Positions 35,342 through 43,679 of a stretch of 64,000 bases of DNA are shown here, in pieces. The position numbers were made by a program, and so were the translations under genes. Every line of letters starts with the position of its first letter. The stretch's first letter is position 1. This stretch comes from Gorillibacterium massiliense (GTDB lineage: Bacteria; Bacillota; Bacilli; Paenibacillales; NBRC-103111), in contig NZ_CBQR020000100.1 of NCBI RefSeq assembly GCF_000455485.1, positions 49,743 through 113,742 of the forward strand, read 5' to 3'. Below the pieces are notes generated by a model. It had not been told where the DNA came from. It searched no databases and was given only the letters and a program-made list of their open reading frames with translations.

Positions 35342-35600
35342 TCAACGCGCCTGCCAAATACTCGCATAGGCATAGTTACGTACCGTACCATACCATCGAT
35401 ACCACGGAGAACCGCCTTCCTGCTGGGCATAAAACAGCGTCACTTCCGATTCAGGATCAATGACCGACGTAACAGCATCTTGCGCCATCCCAGCCAAACT
35501 CTCCATTTTGACTAAGGGAATTGTTATCCTCCCGATTCACTAAGGTTCGCACACCTAGGCCGTAACTGTTTGCAGCCTGTCGAATGCTTATTATTTGGAT
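35342..35600 (-). pseudogene. remnant of a serine-hydrolase (class C beta-lactamase-like) gene, frameshifted
   Basis: On the minus strand one frame reads AANSYGLGVRTLVNREDNNS and then GEFGWDGAR before a stop. Another frame then continues SVIDPESEVTLFYAQQEGG...YAYASIWQAR to a stop at 35342. Joined by a frameshift near 35450, these two pieces reproduce the C-terminal YGLG-GEFGWDGA-DPE-YAQQ pattern I recall for beta-lactamase/EstB-type serine hydrolases. The N-terminal catalytic part is absent. An independent 55-60-residue gene is possible but less likely. The flanks to 35281 and 35684 hold nothing else I can support. Confidence 0.6.
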
Positions 35601-35684
35601 TATTTTTCCAGACAGCTCTGCAACAGTAAATCGACTCCCCCACGTAAAACGTTTGAAACTCCTCGTTAAACGGCGTTGACGGAG

Positions 35685-36551
35685 TTAGCAGCTAAACGCT
35701 GTATCTGAGTTCCGTTCTTCCAGCCAATTCTCAATTTGGATAATCAAATTTTCCGGATAGGTATAGCCGAATGTAGTCGCTACAGCAAAAGACAGACGAC
35801 TGAATAACTCAAATGTTGTATTAAGTGCTTTCCAACTGCTGCTTTGTTCGAATCCTCCGAATGATTGCTTTAAATCTGCGATTATGCTTTGGTCGGCCCA
35901 ATCCTTTATGAATTTCCCTGCATGCCACGTGTCGTAGTCAGGCCCATTCACGGCTTTGGCGTGCCACTCGATCATCTGCAGAAGCAGTTTTTTGCAATCC
36001 TGCTCCCGTTGATAGGCAACCCACATTTCGCCGCGCAATATTTGCTTCGCCGTATACAGACAGACGAATGCAAACATGTTCACGACCTGTAAATAAGATT
36101 CTTCGGTAATCGAGTTACTTTCGGGAACCGTTGTCTTTTTTGGCAATAAGTATTGACTCTTCCCTGTCTTGTCGAGAAGAATCCTGGCACCGCGTTGGAA
36201 TCCGAGAGGAATCCGACCGTTCTCAATTGAGTTCTCCAGATCGGAAACATGGCGAAATAAAAAGTCGACCTGCAGCCCTCGATCAAAGAGAACAAGTCTT
36301 TCTGGATCCCCTCCGGCAGTTTGAAACACAAAGCTTGTCCACACATCGCCGATATCAATCAACCATTTATCGGTTCGAAAATAATAATCCGGGTTAGTTG
36401 AAAAAATCACGACATCTAAATCGGAGAACTCATCAAACGGCTTGTCAACTCTCGCTCGCGATCCAACGACATAGGCCGCCGAAATCTCACTGTTATTAAG
36501 CCCCCAGGCATATAGGCGCTCTTCAAGTATCTCATAAGGATCAGTTGCCAT
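35685..36551 (-). CDS. aminoglycoside 6-adenylyltransferase-like nucleotidyltransferase (AadK/ANT(6) family)
   Basis: A 288-residue protein with the nucleotidyltransferase signature: VVGSRARVDKP (GS motif), then EFSDLDVVIF with the metal-binding Asp pair, and LQVDFLF with the third acidic residue. The C-terminal half (LRGEMWVAYQREQDCKKLLLQMIEWH) matches the ANT(6) helical domain. Close relatives adenylylate streptomycin; whether this chromosomal copy confers resistance cannot be told. GGAGGTAAG precedes ATG 36551. It stands alone, with a 150-base gap to the LacI gene that shows no clear terminator. Confidence 0.88.
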   Translation of the reverse strand: MATDPYEILEERLYAWGLNNSEISAAYVVGSRARVDKPFDEFSDLDVVIFSTNPDYYFRTDKWLIDIGDVWTSFVFQTAGGDPERLVLFDRGLQVDFLFRHVSDLENSIENGRIPLGFQRGARILLDKTGKSQYLLPKKTTVPESNSITEESYLQVVNMFAFVCLYTAKQILRGEMWVAYQREQDCKKLLLQMIEWHAKAVNGPDYDTWHAGKFIKDWADQSIIADLKQSFGGFEQSSSWKALNTTFELFSRLSFAVATTFGYTYPENLIIQIENWLEERNSDTAFSC

Positions 36552-36701
36552 TTTACTTACCTCCGATTACGTAGACTCCAACAATATATAAGATAGGTTC
36601 TGTTATAAAAAAATTTCACTGACCCCAATTACTCTAGAACATTTTTCTGCCAAATACCACGCCGCACTTACGCGACGGAACTCATACCAACATCGGTCGG
36701 T

Positions 36702-37667
36702 TCATTTCAGCGAAATTGGAACATATGATCCGGATTCCGTTCCGACCGCTAAATAATCGACATCCTTGTGCTTCGATTCGACCATTGACCGCATAATCCT
36801 GAAAGCGACGTCGAGCTGTCCGCCGTCCTCTTCCGTTCTCAACGTACGAACGCCTGGCGGCAGAATCTCAGGGCAGCCAATCGTACAGAACACGGTCAGT
36901 TCAAGCTTCAGCCCCTGTGAAGCATTCGCGACGAACAATCCGACAAATTCGTTCAACGCCACCCCGCTCTTCCCTTGTTGCCGCAACAGGAACTCGGGCA
37001 AGCCACTGGCGCTGTCAGCGGACAGCACGAAGACCGACGCCGAATCGAGCTGCGAAGCGTTGATGATCTCCGTCATCATGCTCTCGTTGGAGAATTCGTC
37101 CAGCACGAGAAAACACTGCTTGCCGCTTCCACCCGATCGCTCCATCCATAACGCGAATGCCTGGCGGTAATCGATCACGACCTTTTTGAACAACGGATCG
37201 TCGATGTAACTGTCTATCAACACGATCGGCACCCCGATGCTGAAGTGAACCGATATGTCCCGAAACTTTTCCCTCTTCACATCGACAAGCAAAACGCCGT
37301 CCACTTCACGCTGACGCACGATGTCAAAAGTCGGTCTTTCCGAATCCATTCCGAGAACGAGCAGGTGGAGGCCCGCCTGCTTGCAGAGAGTTTCCGCTCG
37401 TTCGGCCAGCATACCGTAGTACATCTTCCTCCATAAGCCGTCCCGCTCGCTTCGGTTGAACAGCAGCGCCACCATGCCGGAATTCCCCTTGGCGAGAGAA
37501 CGCGCCGTCAGGCTAGGGATATAATTCAGCCTCTTGGCGGTCTCCAGTACGCGGCAACGCGTCTCGTCCTTTATGACCTGATTGTTCACATTGTTCAAAA
37601 TATAGCTGACCGTTGCCACCGAAACCTTCGCTTCGCGAGCTATATCTTTCATCGTCGCTTTTTTCAA
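36702..37667 (-). CDS. LacI-family transcriptional regulator
   Basis: About 321 residues from TTG 37667, supported by GAGGTG six bases upstream; ATG 37685 is an alternative. The LacI HTH reads ATMKDIAREAKVSVATVSYILNN, followed by the hinge helix IPSLTARSLAKG. The periplasmic-binding-like effector domain (about 60-321) has VDGVLLVDV and an ending that differs from ordinary sugar-binding LacI members, so the ligand is unknown. It lies downstream of the esterase gene on the same strand, and two LacI-type operators sit at that gene's promoter. Confidence 0.9.
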   Translation of the reverse strand: MKKATMKDIAREAKVSVATVSYILNNVNNQVIKDETRCRVLETAKRLNYIPSLTARSLAKGNSGMVALLFNRSERDGLWRKMYYGMLAERAETLCKQAGLHLLVLGMDSERPTFDIVRQREVDGVLLVDVKREKFRDISVHFSIGVPIVLIDSYIDDPLFKKVVIDYRQAFALWMERSGGSGKQCFLVLDEFSNESMMTEIINASQLDSASVFVLSADSASGLPEFLLRQQGKSGVALNEFVGLFVANASQGLKLELTVFCTIGCPEILPPGVRTLRTEEDGGQLDVAFRIMRSMVESKHKDVDYLAVGTESGSYVPISLK

Positions 37668-37742
37668 ACCAGACACCTCGATCATTCGCAGTTCTCGACG
37701 GGATTATCACAAGCCGACTAAGCGGATATTCACCGCCATCGC

Positions 37743-39086
37743 TCATCTCGAAATTCCAGTCGGCTCATCCTCCCACTCCTCTACAATGAAATGGAAACTG
37801 GACGATTCGGAAGTATCGAAGCGTCTGCCTGTCTCCCTTTTCTCATGAATACCAAAACCCCGCGAAACTTTTACATAGAACGTCAAATCCCTCGGCAACA
37901 GGAAACGCCCCTGGTACAAGCCGTCCCGTACTTTCGGAATTCCGAATCCGGCATGGATCTGCGTATTGTTAGGGGTGGTCAGTGGGACGTCTACGCGAAT
38001 CTCGATCGACACGGTATCTGGCAGTTCACGAACGACCTCGATGCAGGCCGAGTCGGTAACGCCGCCATATCGAACCGTCACCTCCGCCGTCCCTTCGGAC
38101 AGCGGAACAATCGTGCCGTCGTCATCAACCTTTAACACTTCGGGTGGATCAACCGCATATTCAGCGGCAAGTAGACTCATTTCAAAGCCTGTGTCAAAAG
38201 TGACCTTCGGATACAACTTCGATCGAAGCCCCAGAAGCCCGATCTGCTTTCTCCCTTCAAGATTCAGGCAGAGGGGACGGCCAATCTCGCCAAACAGGTA
38301 CAACAATGGGCTATGCAGCCGTCTCGCCCAATCCGCTTGCGAATGGCCGGCCTTCTCATCGAATAAAAACATCAAATCTTCGCCAGGCTTGAAGCCTAGG
38401 CTGATCAGTTCTTCAACAAATGCCCGCACGTGGCGCGGCATGATAAGGCCCTCTGCTCCGCCAATATCGACCCAGACTCGTACAGGAGGCTTGTTCGGGT
38501 AAGAGCGGTAAAGCTTCATCTCGCTGATAGGTTCGCGCTTGCTCGCGCTGGTTGCTTGGTCGTTTACCACCGCATGCACAAAGAATGGGGACAAAATCGC
38601 GACGTGGCCGAATACGTCCGGCCTGCGAAACGCGATGTGATACGAAACGAGCCCGCCGGCCGACGAGCCAATTAAGGCAGTATGCTCCCGGTCTGTTAAG
38701 GTGCGAAACGTACGGTCGATCAACGGCTTCAACTCCTCAACGATAAACCGTTCGTACAACTCCCCTTTGCAGTCGGCATGAAACGTCTCTCCGACCCCTG
38801 GATTATCGTGGAAGTATTCGGATACCCTTTGATCCGATATCGACGAAATAGCGACGATTACCATTTCCTTTGCCCGATCTTCACGGATTAGCCGTTCCGC
38901 CGTCCGGTGCATCTCCCATGAATCTCCCTTTTCGTCGGACGAGAACATATGCTGACCGTCTTGTGCATAAAGGACCGGGTACCGAAGCGTTTCTGCTTCG
39001 TGATAAGAAGGGGGCAAATAGACGAAAACATCTCGCGAGTTATCCAAAAACGTTGAAAACACGTGGGAAAGCCTGACGATCTCCAT
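37743..39086 (-). CDS. Fes/esterase-D-type alpha/beta hydrolase with Ig-like and CBM20-like C-terminal parts
   Basis: A 447-residue protein without an evident signal peptide. The esterase domain (about 1-265) has an oxyanion/entry segment VFVYLPPSYHE and VLYAQDGQHMF, the nucleophile elbow LIGSSAGG (Ser about 144), and a His in DEKAGHSQADW. The part after 275 contains a Big_2-like VPLSEGTAEVTVRYGG and a C-terminal beta domain resembling starch-binding/CBM20-like folds. Substrates of related esterases include siderophore esters and acylated sugars. It is first in an operon with a LacI regulator, so sugar-ester use is a reasonable guess. Confidence 0.82.
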   Translation of the reverse strand: MEIVRLSHVFSTFLDNSRDVFVYLPPSYHEAETLRYPVLYAQDGQHMFSSDEKGDSWEMHRTAERLIREDRAKEMVIVAISSISDQRVSEYFHDNPGVGETFHADCKGELYERFIVEELKPLIDRTFRTLTDREHTALIGSSAGGLVSYHIAFRRPDVFGHVAILSPFFVHAVVNDQATSASKREPISEMKLYRSYPNKPPVRVWVDIGGAEGLIMPRHVRAFVEELISLGFKPGEDLMFLFDEKAGHSQADWARRLHSPLLYLFGEIGRPLCLNLEGRKQIGLLGLRSKLYPKVTFDTGFEMSLLAAEYAVDPPEVLKVDDDGTIVPLSEGTAEVTVRYGGVTDSACIEVVRELPDTVSIEIRVDVPLTTPNNTQIHAGFGIPKVRDGLYQGRFLLPRDLTFYVKVSRGFGIHEKRETGRRFDTSESSSFHFIVEEWEDEPTGISR

Positions 39087-39114
39087 TTCCGCAAAACCGT
39101 CCCCTCATTTTCAC

Positions 39115-39150
39115 TTAAGCGTTTAATGTTTAGAACTTAATCGCTTAAGT
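39115..39150 (-). promoter_or_regulatory. pair of LacI-type operators upstream of the esterase gene
   Basis: Two sites with a central CG and TTAA arms: TTAAGCGTTTAA (39115-39126) and ACTTAATCGCTTAAGT (39135-39150). The outer arms also form the inverted repeat ACTTAAGCG/CGCTTAAGT. They lie just downstream of the promoter at 39165-39194, the expected place for repression by the LacI protein of this operon. Confidence 0.72.
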
Positions 39151-39164
39151 TATATAATGGAAAA

Positions 39165-39194
39165 ATTCTACTCTAAGCCCTTTTTCTTTGTCAA
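39165..39194 (-). promoter_or_regulatory. sigma-A promoter of the esterase-lacI operon
   Basis: On the minus strand a perfect -35 TTGACA (39189-39194) and -10 TAGAAT (39165-39170) have an 18-base spacer. From 39195 to 39407 I see no gene or clear structure. Confidence 0.8.
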
Positions 39195-39407
39195 TCGGAA
39201 ATAATCAACCGATTCTTCCGGCTTCCGACAACAATGGTAGACAAATGCGCCTCACCAACTATTTTGCTTGCATCCGGTCCAAAGTTTTCTGATTGATTCC
39301 ATTTTGCTGACATATAGAACAGGAAACCAAATAGGGCTGCACAGATCACCTACCGGCAACTTGTCACAACCCTCCAACCCACGTCTATCTCGGTCTATCG
39401 GCTCTTA

Positions 39408-40043
39408 CTATTCTTCCTGTTTGATCCAAAATGACATAAAAGCTCCGGAAAACGAGTTTTTAAAGTCTTCAATGTCAACAACATGATTTTCCCAATTTAA
39501 TTCAATCGCTGATGAAGGATGATTGACAATAAAACCTTTTAAAACTCTATTATCCCTTACTGCCCCAACAACTACGATCAAGTGACCTCCCGTTGGGATG
39601 ACTACGCCATCACTATTTATTTTCCCGCCAGTAAAGCCGGCAGTAACTGACGCAATACATGGACGATTCTTTTCTAATTCAAATAGAACATCACTTACCT
39701 TGCTTTGCCTGAATGCTTGACCTTGAACTTTATAATCATTTGCAATTTTAACTAACCCTTTATGAATCCATCCTCGATCACAATGTGCTCCCTTTTCTAC
39801 TCCCTTATATACTAATTCACCATATGGATCACTTAGCTTAAGTCCACGATGCTTCTGAAATCCATCGATTACCATTTTAATGGAAGCGATTCCGCAACCG
39901 CGCACTTGCCAATGTTCTGCCTCATGTATGCTCCTAAACCCCTGTAAGTGGACATCATTGAAATCAACTCGCTGACTGTAAAATGGGATAGGATACGACA
40001 CTTTAATCATTTCTTCTAGCTCATTTTGATCATCGATTTCCAA
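39408..40043 (-). CDS. C39-like (papain-fold) cysteine peptidase domain protein
   Basis: About 211 residues, no signal peptide or membrane segment. The motif HWQVRGCGIASIKMVIDGF (about 44-62) holds the probable nucleophile Cys. PTGGHLIVVVGAV (about 150) holds the His, and FIVNHPSS supplies the Asn/Asp, together the Peptidase_C39_2 pattern. The TTG start at 40043 has AAGGAG about 10 bases upstream. Such proteins cleave at GG sites or act as general peptidases; no transporter or bacteriocin gene is adjacent, so the role is open. Codon use looks AT-richer than in the neighbouring esterase. Confidence 0.75.
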   Translation of the reverse strand: MEIDDQNELEEMIKVSYPIPFYSQRVDFNDVHLQGFRSIHEAEHWQVRGCGIASIKMVIDGFQKHRGLKLSDPYGELVYKGVEKGAHCDRGWIHKGLVKIANDYKVQGQAFRQSKVSDVLFELEKNRPCIASVTAGFTGGKINSDGVVIPTGGHLIVVVGAVRDNRVLKGFIVNHPSSAIELNWENHVVDIEDFKNSFSGAFMSFWIKQEE

Positions 40044-40105
40044 TGTTCAGGTGCTCCTTCTCGATCCGCTTGAATTTCCAGATATTATAATCATTATACC
40101 CGCCA

Positions 40106-40150
40106 AAAAAGGCCGGAACAATCTGCTCACCGGCAGTTAGTTCCGACCCA
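40106..40150 (-). terminator. terminator, member 3 of the hairpin family (orphan)
   Basis: GGCCGGAAC...CTGCT (40112-40126) pairs with GGCAG...GTTCCGACC (to 40149). Read leftward it ends in a T-run (40106-40111). Directly upstream on the same strand is the orphan sulfurtransferase tail, as in the intact module at 45.0 kb. Confidence 0.75.
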
Positions 40151-40166
40151 CTTCCTTGTTCCAAGC

Positions 40167-40231
40167 CGCGTCCTTACGCGCCTTCTTCCTCCATCTCTTC
40201 CCGCGGCTCAGAGCCGACGGCGATGGGGTTC
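40167..40231 (-). pseudogene. orphan 3' end of a sulfurtransferase gene (copy B)
   Basis: The minus strand encodes NPIAVGSEPREEMEEEGA followed by TAA (40175-40177). This matches the last 18 residues of the intact sulfurtransferase at 45094-45969 with one change, and the DNA (about 65 bases) has about two mismatches. Similarity stops abruptly at 40231; nothing upstream encodes the rest. A related hairpin follows, as in the intact gene. Confidence 0.85.
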
Positions 40232-40360
40232 TATCCAGCCTGTACTTCTTCATGGGATATTGGGTTCATACAGAGTGAACGTGATTGCAGCGGGAGTCAG
40301 TCGTTTGTAAGTTGTTGTCCTTGGCTTATGAACCGCTCTTCCCAAAATGGGTACAAGAAA

Positions 40361-40379
40361 GCCGCCAAAAGATGGCGGC
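40361..40379 (-). terminator. hairpin downstream of the PT-rich reading frame
   Basis: Perfect 7-base stem GCCGCCA/TGGCGGC with a 5-base loop. On the minus strand it is followed by TTTCTT, fitting a terminator for the reading frame that stops at 40469. Confidence 0.6.
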
Positions 40380-40468
40380 AACAAATCTGCATCATTGCTT
40401 CGTTTAGACCCTTGTGTGCATACAGATCAGAGGGTAGTGCAATTCGGAGGAAACACAGTCCGGCCTGG

Positions 40469-40720
40469 TCACGGCAACGGTTCAAACGGTGGTATTGATG
40501 GATTCGGTGTTTCTGTTGGTACTATTATTATTGGCGGCTGTAATGTTGGTACTGATGTTGGTACAGATATCGGTGTTGGTGTCGGCGTTGCTGTCTGTGT
40601 CGCTGTTGGTGTCGCTGTTGGTGTCGCTGTTGGCATTGCTGTCGGTGTCGGCGCTTCTCCGACCGACCATAATCGGCCTGATGCGCTTTCTCGGACTTGT
40701 ATGGACGTGGTAAGGCGCAT
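40469..40720 (-). pseudogene. Pro/Thr-repeat protein fragment, probable relic of a surface protein linker
   Basis: An 83-residue frame (MRLTTSIQVRESASGRLW start) whose centre is a run of TATPTATPT-type repeats encoded by 12-base tandem repeats (about 40545-40660), ending PIIIVPTETPNPSIPPF. Similar PT linkers occur in the SLH protein next to it and in the proteins at 53405 and 55492. There is no ribosome site, signal peptide or folded domain, so a remnant is likelier than a functional gene. A terminator-like hairpin lies about 90 bases downstream. Confidence 0.5.
40545..40660. repeat. 12-base tandem repeats (GTCGCTGTTGGT units)
   Basis: Imperfect tandem copies of GTCGCTGTTGGT/GTTGGTGTCGCT and shorter GTTGGT variants. 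On the minus strand they code for ACCAACAGCGAC-type Thr-Pro/Ala repeats. Such arrays are prone to slippage. Confidence 0.75.
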
Positions 40721-40795
40721 TCATGCAGTTGCGTGCTCTCATTTCGAGAAGCTCTTTTATACTTCTTTTGTTTCTAGTAATGCGTACATAAAAAG

Positions 40796-40842
40796 GAGAA
40801 CGACCCTGAACGCATTATTGCGAAGGGCCGCTCTCTGTTTTA
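40796..40842 (-). terminator. terminator of the SLH gene 40882-43329
   Basis: GAGAACGACCCT (40796-40807) and AGGGCCGCTCTC (40824-40835) pair with G-U pairs around a 16-base loop. Leftward it is followed by CTTTTTATG, suiting the minus-strand gene that stops at 40882. Confidence 0.75.
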
Positions 40843-40881
40843 CTTATGTTATTCTAATAAAAATCCAAATAATCTAAGGTA

Positions 40882-43329
40882 TTACGTCCTAACGGTTACG
40901 ACCCACACTACTGTAGAACCGTCCTGTGCTGTTACTGTGTAGATAATAGGACCCTTAGAAAAGTCTGTTGTAGCTCCAGATGCGGGACTTATCGTTGCAT
41001 TTGCCGATACTGTAATACTTGGTGTTAGATTTTTCAAATCGGTTCCAGTTGAAACTTGAATGGTTACTGTATGAGCTACTGCATCAATTGTTGCTGGAGC
41101 TATTGAATTCGCTAGTGTAAAACCTGTAATGTCTTTCGCTTCATAATTTGGATTATCGAGCACTACATATCCTAATGGAACATCGTTAATGTCATAGAAT
41201 ACAAAATAATCATATTTCGTACTATGGTTATAGGTTGTGTATTCGGTGTTTGTTCCGTTAGATTTTGGAATCATTTCTCGCTGTTCTCCAACCCTAACTT
41301 CATCATGGGTAAATGGTCTAATCTGATTTGTCCCTATCCATGTCATGTACGCAAAACTGGAAAGTGAGGAATTAATTTGTCCACTTTCAACTCTTAACTT
41401 AGATCCTTTATTTACATACTTTTGACCAGAATCATGAAGAGCCTGAATTTCTGAATCTGTTAAGGCTCGAATCTCGAATCCGCTCTTATCACTTATTTCT
41501 TGTACCGGTGTTGAATCATACGCTTTTTCAATCCGTTGTCCATCATTTAGAGAGACCCAAATCGACCCGGTAACCGGCATATTCGGAATATTAATTTGTA
41601 GTCTACCAGATGTTTCCGTTTGGGTAGCCGTGGCAATTTCTGTACCTCCAGCAGCGGAATCAAAAACATGTACGATGCTTCCTATAGGTACACCACTAAG
41701 CATTATCCCAGAAGATGAATGGGAATAAATGGTTGGATCTTCAAAACGGCGGATGTGCAAGTAATACGTATTATTACCTATGTAATTATTTTGAACCGAA
41801 ATCGTGAAGGCCCCCATTGTACCAGCGGGAATACTAAGTGTGTATATTCCATTTATTGGCTGAATCTCAGTAGCACCCTGAAATACTTTAATTGAAGCAT
41901 CTTGAGAAACAGCAGTTGCTTGCAGTTGAACAGATTGTACATGGTTCGGAACAATAACTCTATAATTGGTATGATCCGGTTGGAATCCTACACCGCCCGT
42001 CGAATTAAAGGAAGTGTCTTCTTGTTTAAGCGTATATGCGTTGGTGCCATCAGTAATTTGTAAGGAACTAAGGGATAGATCCGAAGAAGCAACTGCATGT
42101 ATTGATATTTGATTCGACACAGCGACAACTTCATGAGTCACAGCATTTTCCAGTGTGAGTCTGAATGTATAGACGCCTGATTTGGCTACGATGATCCATT
42201 CTTTCGAAAATTGAGTAGTCATAAAAGTATCGATAGACTGCCCATCTTGTGGACCAAAACCATTTTTCAAAATATTTACCCAACGGTCCTGATCATACGC
42301 GAATAGTTGAACATCTTCACCAGTTCGACCTGCTGATGCACCGATATCTACCGGCTTAATTCGAACTTTACCAGCATTAGGATTCCCATTGTCTTTACTT
42401 AGACCTAATGATGGAACAATACCAATACCATGCCAATAGATATTGTTTTGAAAGTAAACGCTGTCGGTGACCGTCTGAGAATTACTATCTATAAGTTCAT
42501 ATTGTGCGTTTACAGGAAGTAACTGAGAATTTTCTTTTTGATAGGCCGAATTCGGTATAGCCAAAGAGTACACATTTGGGGAAGGCTGTGTAGGTGTAGG
42601 CGTTGGTGTAGTCGTACCTGTAGTCGTACCTGTAGTCGTACCTGTAGGCGTAGGTGTAGGCGTTGGTGTAGGCGTTGGTGTAGGCGTTGGCGTAGGTGTT
42701 GGTTGATCGTTCTTCACGGTATCTACACCCTTAATGAAGTTGACTGCCATAGCTGCTGCTTGTTCACGATTAGCATTACCTTGTGGATTGAATGTACCAT
42801 CAGAATTGCCATGAATTAATCCATACTTAAACGCTAAGGCAACATAGTTCTTAGCCCAATCAGAAATACGATCAGCATCTTTGAAGTTCAAAGGAGCCGT
42901 ATCATCAATCTTACCTTGCGTTTGTAATGCCTTTGCCATAACAACTGCAGCTGCTTCCCTTGTTAATACATCATTGGGATTAAATCTACCATTGCCTTCA
43001 CCGCTTATAATTCCTGCTTTATATGCTGCCTCTATGTATGGGACGGCCCAACCTTTAACATCATTGAAAGAAGATTTGGCATTCAAATCTACAGGAAGTT
43101 TGAGGGATTTTACGAGAATTGTTATAAATTCTGCGCGTGTCAAAGCACCTTTTGGATTAAAATGGTTTTCATCGCCCCCATTCACAATACCTTCTTGCTG
43201 CAGCTTGATGATCGCATCTTTTGCGAAAGAGCCATCAATATCCTTAAAACTGGTTGTTTCAGCGAAGGCAGGAATTGTAGAGATAAATACCATCGCTGAG
43301 GCTAATGCAGCTACAAAGAACTTTTTCAT
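40882..43329 (-). CDS. SLH-domain surface protein with PT linker, cadherin-like and DUF5018-like domains
   Basis: An 815-residue exported protein. A signal peptide (1-23, MKKFFVAALASAMVF...AFA) is followed by three SLH domains (about 27-72, 86-135, 147-195; GTFNPQGNANREQAAAM). Next is a (PT)n/(GTTT)n linker (about 210-255), an uncharacterised beta-rich region, a cadherin-like beta-sandwich domain (about 415-515), and a C-terminal DUF5018-like module ending YTVTAQDGSTVVWVVTV. AGGAGG precedes ATG 43329. The gene is visibly AT-richer than its neighbours, hinting at separate acquisition. It is probably a wall-bound structural or binding protein. Confidence 0.9.
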   Translation of the reverse strand: MKKFFVAALASAMVFISTIPAFAETTSFKDIDGSFAKDAIIKLQQEGIVNGGDENHFNPKGALTRAEFITILVKSLKLPVDLNAKSSFNDVKGWAVPYIEAAYKAGIISGEGNGRFNPNDVLTREAAAVVMAKALQTQGKIDDTAPLNFKDADRISDWAKNYVALAFKYGLIHGNSDGTFNPQGNANREQAAAMAVNFIKGVDTVKNDQPTPTPTPTPTPTPTPTPTPTGTTTGTTTGTTTPTPTPTQPSPNVYSLAIPNSAYQKENSQLLPVNAQYELIDSNSQTVTDSVYFQNNIYWHGIGIVPSLGLSKDNGNPNAGKVRIKPVDIGASAGRTGEDVQLFAYDQDRWVNILKNGFGPQDGQSIDTFMTTQFSKEWIIVAKSGVYTFRLTLENAVTHEVVAVSNQISIHAVASSDLSLSSLQITDGTNAYTLKQEDTSFNSTGGVGFQPDHTNYRVIVPNHVQSVQLQATAVSQDASIKVFQGATEIQPINGIYTLSIPAGTMGAFTISVQNNYIGNNTYYLHIRRFEDPTIYSHSSSGIMLSGVPIGSIVHVFDSAAGGTEIATATQTETSGRLQINIPNMPVTGSIWVSLNDGQRIEKAYDSTPVQEISDKSGFEIRALTDSEIQALHDSGQKYVNKGSKLRVESGQINSSLSSFAYMTWIGTNQIRPFTHDEVRVGEQREMIPKSNGTNTEYTTYNHSTKYDYFVFYDINDVPLGYVVLDNPNYEAKDITGFTLANSIAPATIDAVAHTVTIQVSTGTDLKNLTPSITVSANATISPASGATTDFSKGPIIYTVTAQDGSTVVWVVTVRT

Positions 43330-43564
43330 TGTACTAGTTTCCTCCTGACGTCTAGTAAATTACCTTTCGAGCATATTTCCTAGATATTAACATAAAAGCA
43401 GTCCCCATGATTTAGCATTATATGACAATTTTCCAGATTTATAATCGTTTTATTTACAATTTTTTCGATTTCCGACACTTTTTAACAATAACCTGACAGG
43501 ACACACTCGCTGAAGTTTGGCTCCGGGGTTCCTGCAACTACTTTCTCCAACGAAAACGCCAAAA

Positions 43565-43605
43565 AGGGTCGGAACATTCTGCTCGCAAGCAGTCTGTTCC
43601 GACCC
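43565..43605 (-). terminator. terminator, member 4 of the hairpin family
   Basis: GGGTCGGAAC...CTGCT pairs with AGCAG...GTTCCGACCC around a CGCA loop. Leftward it ends in TTTTT (43561-43565). It follows copy C of the sulfurtransferase tail and would terminate the GNAT gene at 43680. The rest of 43330-43564 is AT-rich upstream sequence of the SLH gene without an evident gene. Confidence 0.8.
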
Positions 43606-43611
43606 TCTATT

Positions 43612-43668
43612 TTGTTCCAATCCGCGTCCTTACGCTTCTTCCGCTAACTCTTCCCGCGGCTCAGGATC
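43612..43668 (-). pseudogene. orphan 3' end of a sulfurtransferase gene (copy C, diverged)
   Basis: The minus strand encodes DPEPREELAEEA and TAA (43630-43632), resembling the SEPREEMEEEGA terminus of the intact sulfurtransferase. DNA blocks CGCGTCCTTACGC and CTCTTCCCGCGGCTC are identical to it. With copy B it also shares TTGTTCCAA-x-CCGCGTCC between tail and hairpin. It begins 11 bases after the stop of the GNAT gene and is out of that gene's frame. Confidence 0.75.
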
Positions 43669-43679
43669 GATAATATCAG

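Noticed and set aside
40489-40713. Plus-strand hydrophobic reading frame with Leu/Val-rich repeats, resembling a membrane peptide
   Set aside because: It is the complement of the 12-base tandem repeats coding for Thr/Pro on the other strand; it has no ribosome site and its hydrophobicity comes from repeat composition.
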